Part shown: positions 43,676 through 55,854 of the stretch, piece by piece
How the letters are laid out: every line of letters starts with the position of its first letter
Position numbering within the stretch: position 1 is the stretch's first letter
Source: Usnea hakonensis
Taxonomy: Eukaryota > Ascomycota > Lecanoromycetes > Lecanorales > Parmeliaceae
Reading direction: 5' to 3'
Length of the DNA: 64,000 nucleotides
Assembly (NCBI GenBank): GCA_013423325.1
Contig: BLJB01000127.1
Span: forward strand, 310,001 to 374,000
Program-made: the position numbers and the translations under genes
The notes under the pieces: model-generated
Told to the model about the DNA's origin: nothing
The model's input: only the letters and a program-made list of their open reading frames with translations
The model's database searches: none

Positions 43676-44599
43676 AGGGAGGGGGAGGAGAAGGTGGGCG
43701 GAAGAGAAGGGGGAACCGGGGGGAATGGAAGGGTGCAGGACCAGATAGACGGCGCAGGCAGTTTACTTATAGAACGTGGTTCATATATCGGCAGAGGTAG
43801 ATGAGAAGAGGGCTGTATATGGGATATGGGATATGAGATATGAGCGTGCTACCTATGAGCCTAGGACGAGTCTTATACAAAACTGTCTTTATGTGGATAA
43901 ATGTAAAAGCAAGACGGGCTAGCTGGCTAGCAGATAGGTCGGCAGGTAGGTAGCTAGGTAGATATGCAGGCGGCATGTAAATGAATTGAGACCTATTCTA
44001 CAATTTCCCCCATCTAGTATGGCAGAATGCGTGAGGGACGCTAGAAAAGATGGGTGGGTGAGCCAAGCGCCTAAGATATGACACACGGGTAATAAGGATG
44101 GGTGGGCGGATGGGCCTTCAGAGGAAATGAATATGGGCGGGAAAGGGGTGTGAAAGGGTGTGGTCACTGTGGTGAGGGGGAGCATGTCAGTATGGGTTGC
44201 AACAAGCATGTGTTGCCGATAATGGTGGGTGGGTGCGGGATGATCTTTTTATCTTTTTGGTCACATACCCACGTCAGTCAAGACGCTGTATTCCTTGGGT
44301 AGAGACCCAGGCCGAATCCAATCCTATCCAATCCATGAATTTGAAAGGGGTATCCTACCCACCCGCATAACAATACTCAATAGTGTCGACACTGACCAGG
44401 TGCTAAGGTACATAGCTGAGAATCCACTCTGCTCCACAATATTATCCAACGCTAGACCCCCGGCTTCGTGGCCCGCCAGTCGCTCCGCGTGCGAATGCCT
44501 GCAAGTTTTTCTTTCATCTCCATAATGGGTCATTAATAAACTTGTTTCAAATTGGAAACGTGTAAGTCAAGATCAAACCGGAGAATTTTGCTGCTATTC
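42844..44599. other. Intergenic with long poly-G tract
   Basis: This non-coding gap contains the near-pure G tract at 43587-43674 and GGTAGGTAGCTAGGTAG simple sequence near 43943-43962. Frames across the G tract are low-complexity artefacts. Confidence 0.55.
43587..43674 (+). repeat. Near-pure poly-G tract
   Basis: About 88 bases that are G except for a few A and T interruptions, followed by further G-rich DNA to about 43730. It can form several G-quadruplexes on the plus strand. The exact length is unreliable in most sequencing methods. Confidence 0.8.
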
Positions 44600-46409
44600 T
44601 TAGTCCTTCCAATCCCATACTTGGCGCAAGAAATGCTCCATGTTGACTTTCTTGCTACGCATCTCCACCATCCAGGGATGTTCGAGCATGCGCCACGGCG
44701 TTGCTCTCCGTAGTGCTTCCTTCTCCAGGCTGCGCCACCGTTATTCTTCGATTCTTGCCATAGCATCAAGAATTGGGGAAGCTGCGCAAGGTAGGGTACG
44801 TACCAGCACTCAATGAAATACTTGAAATTTTCACTCCATTTGATCCCGTTATCCTCTTCATCCTTCAACTTTGGGATTGATTGCCTCACTATATAAGTAA
44901 GCAAATCAATCAACCCTGCCTTTGGCTGCATTTCCGTGCCATCTGCGGGAAATGGGAAGCGGTGTTGAGCCACTTCCAGAAGGGTAACACCAAGAGACCA
45001 GACATCGGAGGTGATGGTGTAGGATTTGCCCGTAATTCGCTCTGGGGCCATGTAGTAGGACGTGCCAATGAAGGTGTTTGCGTCTCCTTTGGTGCCAAAT
45101 TCGCCGCTGACGCCGAAGTCGCATAGGCGGACTTGGCCAGAACGCGTCAGGAGGATATTGGAGGGTTTGATGTCTGAGGATATGTCAGTATGCGTTAGAT
45201 AGGACACAAATAGGAGCGCAAGTACCTCTGTGTATGATTTTGCGACTATGAAGATACGTTAAGCCGTTCAAGACGCCTTCGGCCACTTTTCCCAGTACCT
45301 TCTCGCCGGTCCTGCCGCCAAGTTTCTTGACCTCACGGTAAACGCCGTCTAGACTTCCCCCCTCACAGTATTCCATGGCAATTGATATCGTACCACTGGA
45401 GTCATCCATGAAAGCTCCGTAGTATTGGCAAATGTGTTCCGAAGAGCAGTCCTTGTTGAATGCTAGCTCTCGTACTATCTGCTTCTTGACGTCTGGATTG
45501 GGGTCTGTGGTGATGATCTGTGAACTCGTAAGCAGGTCGGTTTCCAGAAGAGAGTGGTGACTCTGCCTTCAGTGCGAATTCAGTCTTGCCACCAATGAGC
45601 TTGCACCGCGTAACAGCACCTCCAGCTCCTTCTCCCAGGCTTCCGATCTCAACGATCTTCTTTTGCTCACTCGCTGCTCTCCAACCGTCATCGTCTAGAT
45701 CCTCCACATCAATGTTCCTTCCCTTTTCCAAGCTCAATTTCTCCAGATCCGGTAGTATGTGGTTGCTTCCCTCTCTTTCCATAGCCATAGTTCCTGATTC
45801 AGAATAAACCGAGCTAATTGCAGAAGCTGGATCGGGGGTTCCGCTTGGATGTCGATGTGCGCCTGTAGGGTATGATAGGGCCGAGAAACCGGATGACGAA
45901 GCAGATGTGGGATTGCTATTCTTGCCATCTAACATTGTAAAACTATCTGATCTTGAGTGTCCGCTACTATCACTTACCCCACTAGCTGGATGCGATTGCG
46001 GCGGCGGCCGGCTGTTCGCTATAGATTGTCCTTCCTGTGGCGTGGTGTTGCTTCCCATCGGCGTGGCTAGTCTTAATTGAGGAGGCGTGGGTCGGGCGGA
46101 GGGTCGTTGAATGGAGGCGAGTGGAGGCAGACTAGGCACAGTATCGTTGTTTGACACAGGCTTCTGACTTGGAGAAGGAGGGATAGCAAGCCCCAAGCGG
46201 GGAGTTCGAGCGCCTCCATTATTCCTGTTGCCGGGTATGGGCGGTCTCAGCAAAGGCGGTGCCGGAGAGGATGAAGCATCCCCAGAATTACTCCTGCCAT
46301 ATTCCTCGTTCATCTCGTCAGAGTTGGCCGTGATTTTGATCTCGTGAACTGTGGGCTTGCTTGAGCGAGTCTCTGATGTTGGGCGAACCCTGTGACACAA
46401 CTGTGCCAC
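44600..46409 (-). CDS. MKK1: MAP kinase kinase of the cell-wall-integrity pathway (Mkk1/MkkA)
   Basis: Four exons (46409-45567, 45517-45226, 45173-44804, 44729-44600) give 544 residues. The first ~230 are Ser/Pro-rich with conserved islands (PPLLRPPIPG, ARTPRLGLAIPPSP). The kinase domain is complete: GSLGEGAGGAVTR glycine loop, FALK with the ATP-binding Lys, HRDIKPSN catalytic loop, DFGVSGEFGTKG, SYYMAPERI, DVWSLGVTLLEVA and the end RVNM-type region RSKKVNMEHFLRQVWDWKD. This sequence is that of fungal Mkk1/Mkk2, which pass the signal from Bck1 to the Slt2/MpkA MAP kinase. The activation-loop Ser/Thr residues are intact. Intron 1 (45518-45566) starts GCAGAG, a GC-AG intron forced by the FALK-IITTD junction; the other two are GT-AG. 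A start at the Met near 46313 is possible. Confidence 0.93.
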
Positions 46410-49257
46410 TCAAATGGTCAACTGCATACGATCTACGGCTTTGAGCAGAGTGCTAGCCTGTAGATTGATCGGTCGAGGTGTCCAGTGACGTCTGGCAAAA
46501 GCGATTTGGGAATGTAGTCGAATGGGACGAGGAGTCATCAGCATGTGATGTCACTGTTTGAGCGGTTCTATTTGTAGACCTTGGTAGTCAAGAAGAGAAT
46601 GAGCGTTTATGGAGTAGTTGAAGAAGTCGATGTATGTTGTACACGGTGTAGAAGTGAAGGGAAACGAGTGTAGTAGGGATAGAATCAGATTGAATGCTCA
46701 ATTGTCAGTATTTTGGATTCGAATATCAACCGCTCGGAAAAATATTGATCCGTGCTGAGCCATGGCCCATCATACCTTGTGTGTTTCAGCATGTTTCGGT
46801 AGCCGCCTGACTTTGATCACAAGAAATATCCGTTAATCCAATCACATTACCTAGAACGCGCGGTCAAGAGCTGGTTTCAATTGTGAAGAGCAAATCCAAG
46901 CGTGGGCAGAATCCCTACACCTGTTCGAGCAAAAATGCCTGTGTGACATCTGATCGTTACGAGTAGACAGCTACGGGCAACACGAGAGACACCCCTAAGC
47001 AAAGACCTACTGCGTCGAGTGTCCGTATTCTGATCAAGTGCCGATGGCAGAATTACGAGATTTTTCCAGCTAAGCTCTTCACAAAGAGAAAGCCTTTCAG
47101 TTAAACCCATCGATCGAGTGGGTGGATTTGCCGTTCACCAAACGTTGGAAGTACCTTAAGATACAACGGCATAACAGAGAAGTCCACGCAACGCCGACTC
47201 CTTAAATCAACAAATTCAAGGGAACTTCTGACAGCAGAATTAGATACTATTGCTTCATTCCCTTCACATAACGTTGACCTGATTGCCACTCTAGGTATTC
47301 GATGGCCGCATGCCGCGTGCTAACTTAAGCTTGATCTCTCTCGAATGAAGACCGTGACCCACTGATCTTCGCCGTTGGCTTAGCCTGCCTTGAGTGAAAT
47401 TTCTCCCCTGAAATTTCTTCCCTGCATCACTGATGGGGGCCCACGGCACAACGCAAGTTTCTCGGCTTCCGTCCCCACTTCCAGATTACGTTTTCATTCC
47501 CCTGAGCAGACCTTCACTCCGGTCTCGATCATCCAATGGAAACGAGCAGGTCCAAGTACCTTGTCACCCAGGTACCGGCTCTTAGAGGCTCCGGGACCCA
47601 CTTGTCCCTGGCCGTCCACGATTGGTAAGTTGATCCCGCAGCTATGAAAATGACTGTTCACATGTCTGGCTCCTACTAGTGAGGTGCCTGTGTCTGACCC
47701 AGAAAGAAGCTCGTCCGTTCGCGTAGACTTTGAAAGAAGAGTTGACATCTTCAAAGAATCAAAGTCGAGATCAGCGTGTGCAAATGTACGTCAACGCACG
47801 AGGAACAGGAGCTCTTTTGCGTGATCCTGTCCTGCGGGTGCGCAGTTGCAGGATGCCCTCTATTGACGTGTTTACAACTACATAAAGCTACGGCCGTTGC
47901 TATAGACTGATCAACGGTGTGGAGGCTGACTCAGAGTCGCATGCTACCAATTGAGATTTCTTTTGAAAACGCCATCGGCCGGCAGATCTTTCAATTACTC
48001 CTGAAGCCATTTTTGCCTCGTTGGAGGATATTCATGAATAAACCTGTACTGATATGGCCGAGCGTGCAGGAGATCTGCCCCCAAAAGGACCCAAATACGC
48101 GTTTTTCTCTCTGCACCTGCGGGTGTCGGGAAAGCCGTAACGAGATGCGTCATCTGGGCGCGTATTAACTCGAGAATCTCGAGAAAGGGGGAATTTGATT
48201 CGGTAAAATCCTATTAATTTTCCGACGCGCATGAAGGTCTAGAGCGAGCACATGCCCATTTCATCACCGGACACGGAAGCAATGGCCTCGGCGAACGATG
48301 GGCCCGCCAGAAATTGTCCAGTCTCAAAAGAAAGTGATTTGGGGAATTGGCGGCAGCTAATAATGCAGCAAAGCGACCATGGTAAGATGATGAGCAATGC
48401 TTGATAGCAAACATAATCCCCTCGGATTGTAAAGGGTCGAATTTTGACCATCGAAACGACATCCTCCCAGAGATTTCTTTTTTCAAATCAACAATATGCA
48501 GGAACCTTGATCCGGGGTAGTGGATAGTGATAAGTCTACCAAATGACGCATCTTCGGCCAGGTAAGGTAAGGTAGGTACTTTGTACTTTCAAGTACTCTC
48601 CTATTGTATTTGTACCTATCCATGCCTATCTCCGGCGATCCCTCGGGTGACCAAATTCCCCACCCCACGATTTTCTTCCCTGCATTGTTACGTATCGACA
48701 GACATAGAGTCTTCTTATTATTATTATTGATATTCTTTACAATCGGAAGAGGTGAAAAAAGGGGGTGATTCCTCTTTTCAATTTCCGTCCATAATGGCCT
48801 CCCGTCTATTCGGCAGCCTGTGGATTTGACGTGCTTACCCGAACGTTTGGCGGAGACGGCCTGTTAATCTTGCCCCCCCCCCCCGCGACTTTTGCAACCA
48901 TTCCGCATCTAGCAGCGCCAAATGTATAGCTGTTCTTCTTCCTAATAATCATTATGCAGGCAAGTCACGGTCAGCACACATAGTTTCATGCATCTCCAAT
49001 TCACGCAAGCAATAATTCAATCCTGCTGTTTCTTTCTTGCTACCCCATGCCTCCCGCATGTCGATCATTTTCCCCCCACAGTACTTCCTTCCTCCAAGAA
49101 AATTTTCACTTTTCATTTTCGATACCATTGATATTGCGATATCTCTACTGCTGTTACCCCTCCCTGACCCTACCGGCAAGACCCCTCGTTGCGCTGCTAT
49201 ATATGCTTGGTTCGGTGAACAAGAGCATTGCACGCTCTTTGAGAGTCGCTCTGCACC
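46410..49257. other. Intergenic, head-to-head, 2.8 kb
   Basis: A divergent spacer between MKK1 and the GPCR gene, long enough for an unseen RNA or small gene. GGTAAGGTAAGGTAGG lies at 48561-48576, ATT repeats near 48715-48730 and a C run near 48874-48885. No frame carries recognisable motifs. Confidence 0.4.
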
Positions 49258-50630
49258 ATGACTTCTTTGACTGCACGTGAATCCAAAGCACTTGAGACTA
49301 CAGAGCGAGTCGCATCCTGCTTCTCACTGATCGGTACAATATTCATCTTTGTAACCTTTGTTTCCTCGCCGAACTTCCGTAGACCCATCAATCGGCTGGT
49401 CTTTTACGCTTCATGGGGGAATACTCTTTGCAACATTGGGACTCTGATGTCCGAGTCCCCCATCCGCATGGGAGCCAATTCACATCTGTGCCAGTTCCAA
49501 GGCTTTCTGATTCAGATGTAAAGCCCTTTGACCGCTGCCAGTCAATGCACTAGCTGATCTACCGCAGGTTTGTTCCTGCCGACGCCCTTTGGAATCTGGC
49601 CATGGCGATCAATGTCTACCTAACCTTGTTCAAGAAGTATAATGCCCAGCAACTCAAAGCGTTGGAGTGGAAGTACCACTTAATGGCCTATGGGGGACCT
49701 TTCGTGATTGCCTTTGTTTTCATCTTCGTTGAAACAAAGGAAAGAGGCAAGATCTATGGCCCAGCCATCGTAAGAGAACCCGCTCATGGCAAGGCATGCT
49801 TGCAAGCTGATGCTAAGAGGTAGCTATGGTGTTGGTTAGCCCAGGATTGGGATTTCTTGCGTATCGCTGTGTGCTATGGTCCAGCATGGTAGGGACACAG
49901 ACCGAGGCCTGCACGGAGTCTATGCGCTTACTGTTGCTCTCATAGGGTCTGCATCATCACCTCCTTTGCAATCTACATCATGGCCGGCGTCGAAATCTTC
50001 AAGAAACGCCACCAACTACGAGCCTTCAACACCCCCTCCGACGAACATAATCAGGCCTTCAAGACCATGGATTATCAAGTGACCCACGAATGCGAGAGCC
50101 ACCCTCTCGAAAGTATCCCCAGCGCCTACATTCACCCTTCCGAGCGCACAGACGACACCTCGGATAATCCTTCTCGCACCAGCTACCCAAAGTACAACGT
50201 CAAAATAACCGCGGCGCCTCGACCCGCAAAACTACGCCACACCAGTACAGAATACAAGCAACAGAGGAAGAACAGGGCAGCCATGGAAGCCAACAGAGCG
50301 GCTTTTGCCTACACGAAAGTGGCTTCCCTCTTCTTCGTTTCCCTACTCGTCACCTGGGTCCCCTCGTCCATCAACCGCGTCTATTCGCTCATCTACCCGC
50401 ATTCCATCTCCATCCCCTACGCCTACGCGGCAGGCGTCGTTCTCTCCCTCATGGGTTTCTGGAACTCGGTCATCTACATCACGACCTCTCGCGCGGCGTG
50501 CAAAACACTCTTTTCAAACATCTTCCGCAGACTCGGCGGCGCGGGCGGCGGCAGGTCTTCTAATGATGGCGACGGGCCTTTGATAGGCACGACGTACGAG
50601 AATCGAACGCTGGAGGAAGCAGCAGTGTAG
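49258..50630 (+). CDS. cAMP-receptor-like G-protein-coupled receptor
   Basis: Four exons (49258-49517, 49568-49769, 49824-49888, 49946-50630) give 403 residues. Introns of 50-57 nt have phases 2, 0 and 2. Seven helices can be placed: CFSLIGTIFIFVTFV, VFYASWGNTLCNIGTLM, FVPADALWNLAMAINVYLTLF, YHLMAYGGPFVIAFVFIFV, AVCYGPAWVCIITSFAIYIM, VASLFFVSLLVTWVPSSINRV and AAGVVLSLMGFWNSVIYIT. The family words FRRPINRLVFYASWGN, LCQFQGFLIQM and KYNAQQLKALEWKY mark the Dictyostelium cAMP-receptor-like class of fungal GPCRs (GprH-type). A ~150-residue loop 3 carries Ser/Thr and basic residues. The ligand is unknown. It should signal through a heterotrimeric G protein at the plasma membrane, perhaps in carbon sensing as reported for relatives. 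Confidence 0.87.
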
Positions 50631-52451
50631 GGATTGAGCGACTGGAACGAGGGCCTTTGAAAAAGTTGCGGGTGTTTGGGGGATACGGTGCATTTCTGAG
50701 GTCGTGGCGGCTAACGTGGCCATGGGGGCAGTGATATACCACGTACATAGGAAGAAGCAAGGGGGGCGGGAGTGGGACTGATGATGCTATGCTGGATACC
50801 CCAATAAATAATCGTTCCGTCGGTCACTTTCATCCACATCCAAAATCTGTCTTGGGAACCTTCCCCAACCCTCCCCTTCCCCTTCTTTCAGTCACCCCCT
50901 TTCCTCCCCCCAAAACATACATTCAAAATAACAAACCAACCCTCAAATCGACCTCTCGTCCTCATCCCCTTCCATCTCCCTCTTGTCAAACCTCCTCCCC
51001 CCCCCCCGCTCCCTTCCCTCGCAGCCACTTCCTGATCCTCGCNNCCCCCCCCCCCCCCCCCCCCCAACATTCTTTCGCATTCATCGTTAGCACTCAATCC
51101 CCTCTTACACACACACCCTCTCTCCCAGTCTTCGTAATAGCGTACTAGGAATGATATAAAGATCGACAAGACAAGATGAATAAACAGAGGAAGGAGACGG
51201 ATGGAGAGAAAAGATGAGAGTCTCCCAGCTCAGAGTAAATTTGAGAAAGGGATCTAAGAAGGGGGGGGGGAAGGGAAGGGAAGGGAAGGGAAGAGACCCA
51301 AGCAACCCCCCAACCCTCCCCCTCCATTACACGTTCATGCCAAGCACAAAGCTCCCTCTACTCTGCGCTTTCCCTTCTCCAACCCCGTCGTCCCCTATAC
51401 CCTCATCATCACTGTCCCTAAAGACGCACATTAATCCCACACGGCCACAGCGAGAGCAACAGCACAGCGGCGGGATATGGAGGGTAGATTTCCCTGTTTG
51501 TTGTGGGGTGTTAGGTTCGGGGGTTTGGGTTCTTGAGCTTGACCCTTGGGACGGTTAGGGGGAGGGCGGGAGTGTGAGGAGGGCAGGATGGGCTGTGTGG
51601 GTCGAGGGATGTGTGTGCGGGGGATTGAGAGGAGGGGCCGTGTGGGTTTCTTGTTGTAAATGGGAGATGGAGGGGGAGGGGTTGATGGCTTTGGATGGAT
51701 GGGATGGGATAGATAAGCACAGAAGAGGAAAGCAAGGACACAAAATTGGGTCTGGGAGGAGATATCAAAGGCTGACTCCGCGGTATCTTGGCACCGCCAC
51801 AATACACGCAGTGGCTTGCGGTGTCTGTGCAGCGGACGTTGACGAACGGAGATAGGGTGAAGAGGTGAGAATGAATTTGGGGTTCGGAGAGGGCCAGGAG
51901 TCTCTTTGAGGAGTGGAGAGCACACCAACCCGGGAAAATGTTGAGCGATCCTGGTGATATACAGGTGGAAGGGTGTCGATGGCCGAGGTTGGGAGTATTC
52001 TGAGAGCTGACAATCGGACAGCTGGGTTGCTTTGTGAATTACGTAAGTGGCGGAGAATCTCTGCGGGACGGGGACTCATGCTGTCAATGGAACCTGAAGG
52101 CTGGGAAAGCAATGGGCAGAATGATTTTGTTCATATCGCATGTATCTCTGGATACATTAGTACGTTCGAGAGCTGTGACACGCCGGTCATCAAACTCGCT
52201 ACCGCAATATTCACGTGCTTCAAATGGCTGATAAGAGTGGCCATGGTCCTACCAAGGTGGCGAGAACAGGAATGGTGCAATGAGCAGAGGCTCACTCAAC
52301 TCGGCTAGAAGGTTGCGCATCATATCGTTAGCAGTGGTACAAGATACGATTTTGAGCCGAGAAGAGGCTACTTACATCAGGCTTCGAGACTGCAGCTTTC
52401 CCAGTCATGTCAACCCTCGTGGAATTTTAGGGATTCCCATTGATTGTCATC
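50631..52451. other. Intergenic, tail-to-tail, with C-runs and an assembly join
   Basis: Strongly strand-asymmetric C-rich then G-rich low-complexity DNA. It contains NN at 51043-51044 next to a poly-C run and AAGGG repeats at 51258-51300. Long frames here (51214-51558, 51431-51928) are simple-sequence artefacts. Confidence 0.55.
51043..51044. other. Assembly join (NN) beside poly-C
   Basis: Two undetermined bases directly before a run of about twenty C. This is the second join of this type in the window. Confidence 0.8.
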
Positions 52452-53341
52452 TCATTGACTCCTCTTCTCGTCCAGAATCTCCACTCTGTTTTCTCCATCT
52501 GGTTTTCGATTCTCTTTCCCTCCCGTGGTCTCGCTCAACCGCAGCTCTTCCAACATCTCGCTAACACCCTTCTTCTGTTTCTCTCTTAACGGCTCCATAG
52601 GATTGCTCCCATGCTCTCCTCCTTGCATTCTGGCCAAATCAACAATCGCCCATTTCATATTCAAGCTCTTGTTCCACGCCTCCTCGGATCTCTCGTTCTT
52701 AGGCCCCGTGAACTTGCTTTCCAGCATCTTTACTAGTAGGGGACTGCGAGGCATGAGGTATTGGATTCGTGTTATGGAATGCGCGCCTGCGTAGAGGAAC
52801 CTCTGCTCATGATGCCCGGTTTGCTTGGATGTGCGGAGGTCGGTGATTTCGATGAAGACCGTAACGGGGCCACCTATTTGGAGTCAACATCCCTTCTTCA
52901 GCAAGCGGATGAGAAAGTCAAGACGGATACGGGGGGGGGAAAGAAAGATTTGGCATTCGAGACTTGGTCTCGCGGTCTTGTGCCCGATGATGCGTCACTG
53001 GGGCAAATGCAAATGAAATCATCCCATGAGATGGACATACTTGGAAGGGCATCCGTCTTCGGCAACAGGGGCAAGTTGGTTTTGCAGAAAATCTTAGGCG
53101 GCCACTTTGGATGCTGATCTTTGAAAACAATGACGAAACCAAGGGTAAATCTCCCCTCTTCTTCGACAATCTGTGGAGCGCGGTTCAGGGTTCCCAGCTG
53201 CTTTTTGTGATCAAAGGAGTACTGATAGCTGATTTCATCGAGGGTATAGCCATCCTCAGGTTTGCGCTCGGCTTGCACACTGGGCTCACTTGAGGAGCCC
53301 GCTGTCCCACGCATGTGAGGGGGAATGTACCGCCCTGCCAT
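52452..53341 (-). CDS. Conserved fungal protein of unknown function
   Basis: Exons 53341-53041 and 52873-52452 give 240 residues. The 167-nt intron has donor GTATGT and acceptor ATAG, phase 1, and joins DALPS to GPVTVFIEITDLRTSK. The N-terminus MAGRYIPPHMRG resembles the short Arg/Pro openings of some RNA-related proteins. A globular part follows: YTLDEISYQYSFDHKKQLG, TLGFVIVFKDQHPKWPPKIF, then FLYAGAHSITRIQYLMPRSP and LLVKMLESKF. The C-terminal ~90 residues are charged and helical. The pattern is consistent with one compact domain found in other filamentous fungi, but I cannot name it and assign no role. Confidence 0.65.
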
Positions 53342-54318
53342 TGTACTTAATTACAGAGGAGTTCGAGAAATCCAATGTCACTAGACGGGTCGACCGGAAA
53401 GCGGTTCACTTGAGATATATTAAGTTGAGAGATGCTTGTGGTTCAAAGGTCAATGGACTGGTGATCATTGAGCGCGTTGAGATGACCGCGTCTTCACATG
53501 GAGGTACGCGAGGAGTTGGCGGCTTGACTGCGAACCCGGCGGCCGGCGTGCAGACGACCTTATACGTGACAGAGACAGAGCTCCTAGGCGCCTTGTGGTT
53601 GCCAACACTTAGACAATAAAAGCTCTACCCCAGTATTTGAGGATCGTAGGCCATAGAGCATCACGTGCGCATCTACCTTACCTTACCTTACCTAGTGTAC
53701 TAAGTCTTAGCGCCCCGGACTGTTGGCGCCGAACTAAGGTACCTTACCAATGCCCCAAAAATGCGCAATAGGCTTCCCCATAGGCTTTCGAAACCACCCG
53801 TAGCCTCGCTAAGAATTTCCTGTTTGGCATCCGTAACAGTGCGCGGGAAGGGCTGGTTTAGGAGGGGACTCTCCCCCAGACCCCGGTCTGATTGGGCATG
53901 TAGAGTCAATATAATGAACAAGACCACGAGCCAGATACATGCGTATTATGTACTCCGAGCTCGCCACGCGCCTAGCTAGCTTCAAGTGTCTCATTGTCCA
54001 GTACCACGATAACGAACACTATTCATCTTATCGTTTGAAAGAAGCTTACCAGCAACCCCCAAGTCGCAAGTTCATCATAAGTATCAATTCAGAATTATAT
54101 GTTAAACGGTGGTCATCATCCTTGAGTGATCTCAAGCCCCACCGTCGGCTAATATTGGAAATCTCAGAAGTCTATGAACAACAGAGGACACTGGGGAAGA
54201 TAGGATAACCCTCTCACCCTCATAACATCCCTCATCATATCCAAAATAAATCTCCACCCTAACGGTATAACTACATCCTCATGAACCAGACTGGACATCA
54301 GGCCAAAGGCCATTGCGT
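53342..54318. other. Intergenic, ~1 kb
   Basis: A CCTTA tandem repeat lies at 53674-53693, and a GGTACCTTACC palindromic piece near 53738-53750. The frame at 53290-53619 overlaps the promoter of the neighbouring gene and is not supported. Confidence 0.5.
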
Positions 54319-55170
54319 TTACTCTTTAAAGGCTAATTCTCTAGGATCCCTCCAGATAGTGCACGGATTGAATCGCCAAACGCCACGATTTCGCCTAGCA
54401 AACAAATAGTGAATGATGTAAGGCACAAAGAATGGTACAGCCGGGAAGTTATGCCTGCCGCCTTCAAAGCTCCTGTCTGCGGTTCCAAACACGAGGGGGG
54501 CGATTCGATACTAAAACAGAGTCAGTGGCGTTGATACACTCGCTTATACGTCGAAGTATGTCTAACATTGTCTGTAGCCATTAGGGTTTTTTCGAAACTC
54601 TGGTAAGCTTGCCGAATACGCCCGCTGTCGTACACGTCGAGAGCTCGGAGAGTTTCAATCTCGTCATACAGATGTTGGGTTAATGGCTCCGCAAAAGCTT
54701 CGATGAGGCTCCTGATCTTCCGTCCATCATAGTCTTGGGGAACACAAGTTCGAGAGTACTCCTGAAAGCGATCGAATCCAGGCGTGAATGCTCGGTGTTG
54801 CTCTACATTTCGTTCCATGATTCCTTGGACATCTGATATCAGCTCTATGTTAGGGAAGAAAACCTTTTCTTCGCCATCGTGGTGATGGTGCATGGATTCA
54901 CACCAGCACTGGCAATAGATCAGGAAGTCTCGAATCGCGTCCAGGTCTTGGCGCGGTATATGTGTCGCTTGGAGGTAGATGGAGTTCAAGCCTCGGAGAA
55001 TGCCATTGTGGGCAAGTGCCATCTGCGTTGCAACATAGTATGCCGCGTGGGAAGACTGAGGATAGATTAAGTGATACCGAACCCCAGCAGAGAAATGATA
55101 CACGTACATCTTTTGAGAAGGGATCAGTATGGATAAGAGGATACGGCTTATCTGCCCACTGAGAAGACAT
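54319..55170 (-). CDS. Hemerythrin-like (HHE) domain protein
   Basis: Exons 55170-55108, 55055-54567 and 54510-54319 give 247 residues. Introns of 52 and 56 nt are both phase 0; the second donor is GTTAGA, unusual but required to reach the conserved C-terminus. Metal-ligand motifs of the four-helix HHE fold are clear: ALAHNGILRGLNS, CESMHHHHDGEEKVFFPNIE, RNVEQHRAFTPGF and PLTQHLYDEIETL. The C-terminal RIAPLVFGTADRSFEGG and VPFFVPYIIHYLF are typical of the fungal branch of the family, and the latter is hydrophobic. Hemerythrin-like proteins bind a di-iron centre; in fungi the substrate or sensing role is not established. A longer start at 55212 is possible. Confidence 0.85.
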
Positions 55171-55854
55171 CCTGGCCGGTCCAGCAGAAGTATAAACCGA
55201 CGTCAAATTCACAGTAGCAGGAGGTTGGCTACAGAGATATGTTGTAGTGAGAGTAAACTATCACAGAGCCACCGTCTGTGAGAGTCCTTTTCGTCCGGAC
55301 GAACGCGGGTGAATCTACCTCGGGTTTTCAGATGGATCGTGCATTAGCCTCGGCGGGACCCGTTCGAATATACTACCTTTAACTAAGGTAGGTAGCTAAG
55401 ATACCATTTCTATGCGACCAGAAACAGCCATGGACAACTTCCTGTGTAAGGTAGTCTTGCCTGGATAATGAGTATTGCTAAATCGGAACTAAGGTTGAGG
55501 TTTTCGATTGAATAAGTAATACACGGGGTTGTTCGCACTTTGTGTTTGGTTTGCTTTCTAATCTTCGCTTCGCTTTCGCCAATTTAAATCCCGAAGCATT
55601 TGCCACCCTACTCTATCAAGATGAAGTCAGCAATCCTCAATTGAATTGCATTCCCACATCTGTCTCTCCCCCTTGTTCGAGCATGCTGGGTTTCAACACC
55701 TACTACGAAGTTCCTTTGCTGCCTAACTCTTAGCAATTTTGATTGCCTCCGTTCTCAAGGCCTCTTTTCTTTCCCTCCCCATCAAACCGACAATTTAAAC
55801 ATCCGGCTCAACGCCTTGCAAAGCATTGTTTCAAACCATTATCAAATCGCCGCA
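55171..55854. other. Intergenic, head-to-head promoter region
   Basis: A divergent spacer between the hemerythrin-like gene and the medium-chain reductase gene. AACTAAGGTAGGTAGC lies at 55382-55397. The second half is pyrimidine-rich, as in fungal 5' UTRs. No gene is seen. Confidence 0.5.

Noticed and set aside
43553..43804. Gly-rich 83-codon frame
   Set aside because: It is the translation of the poly-G tract.
51214..51928. Long frames on both strands
   Set aside because: They are produced by C-rich and G-rich low-complexity DNA.
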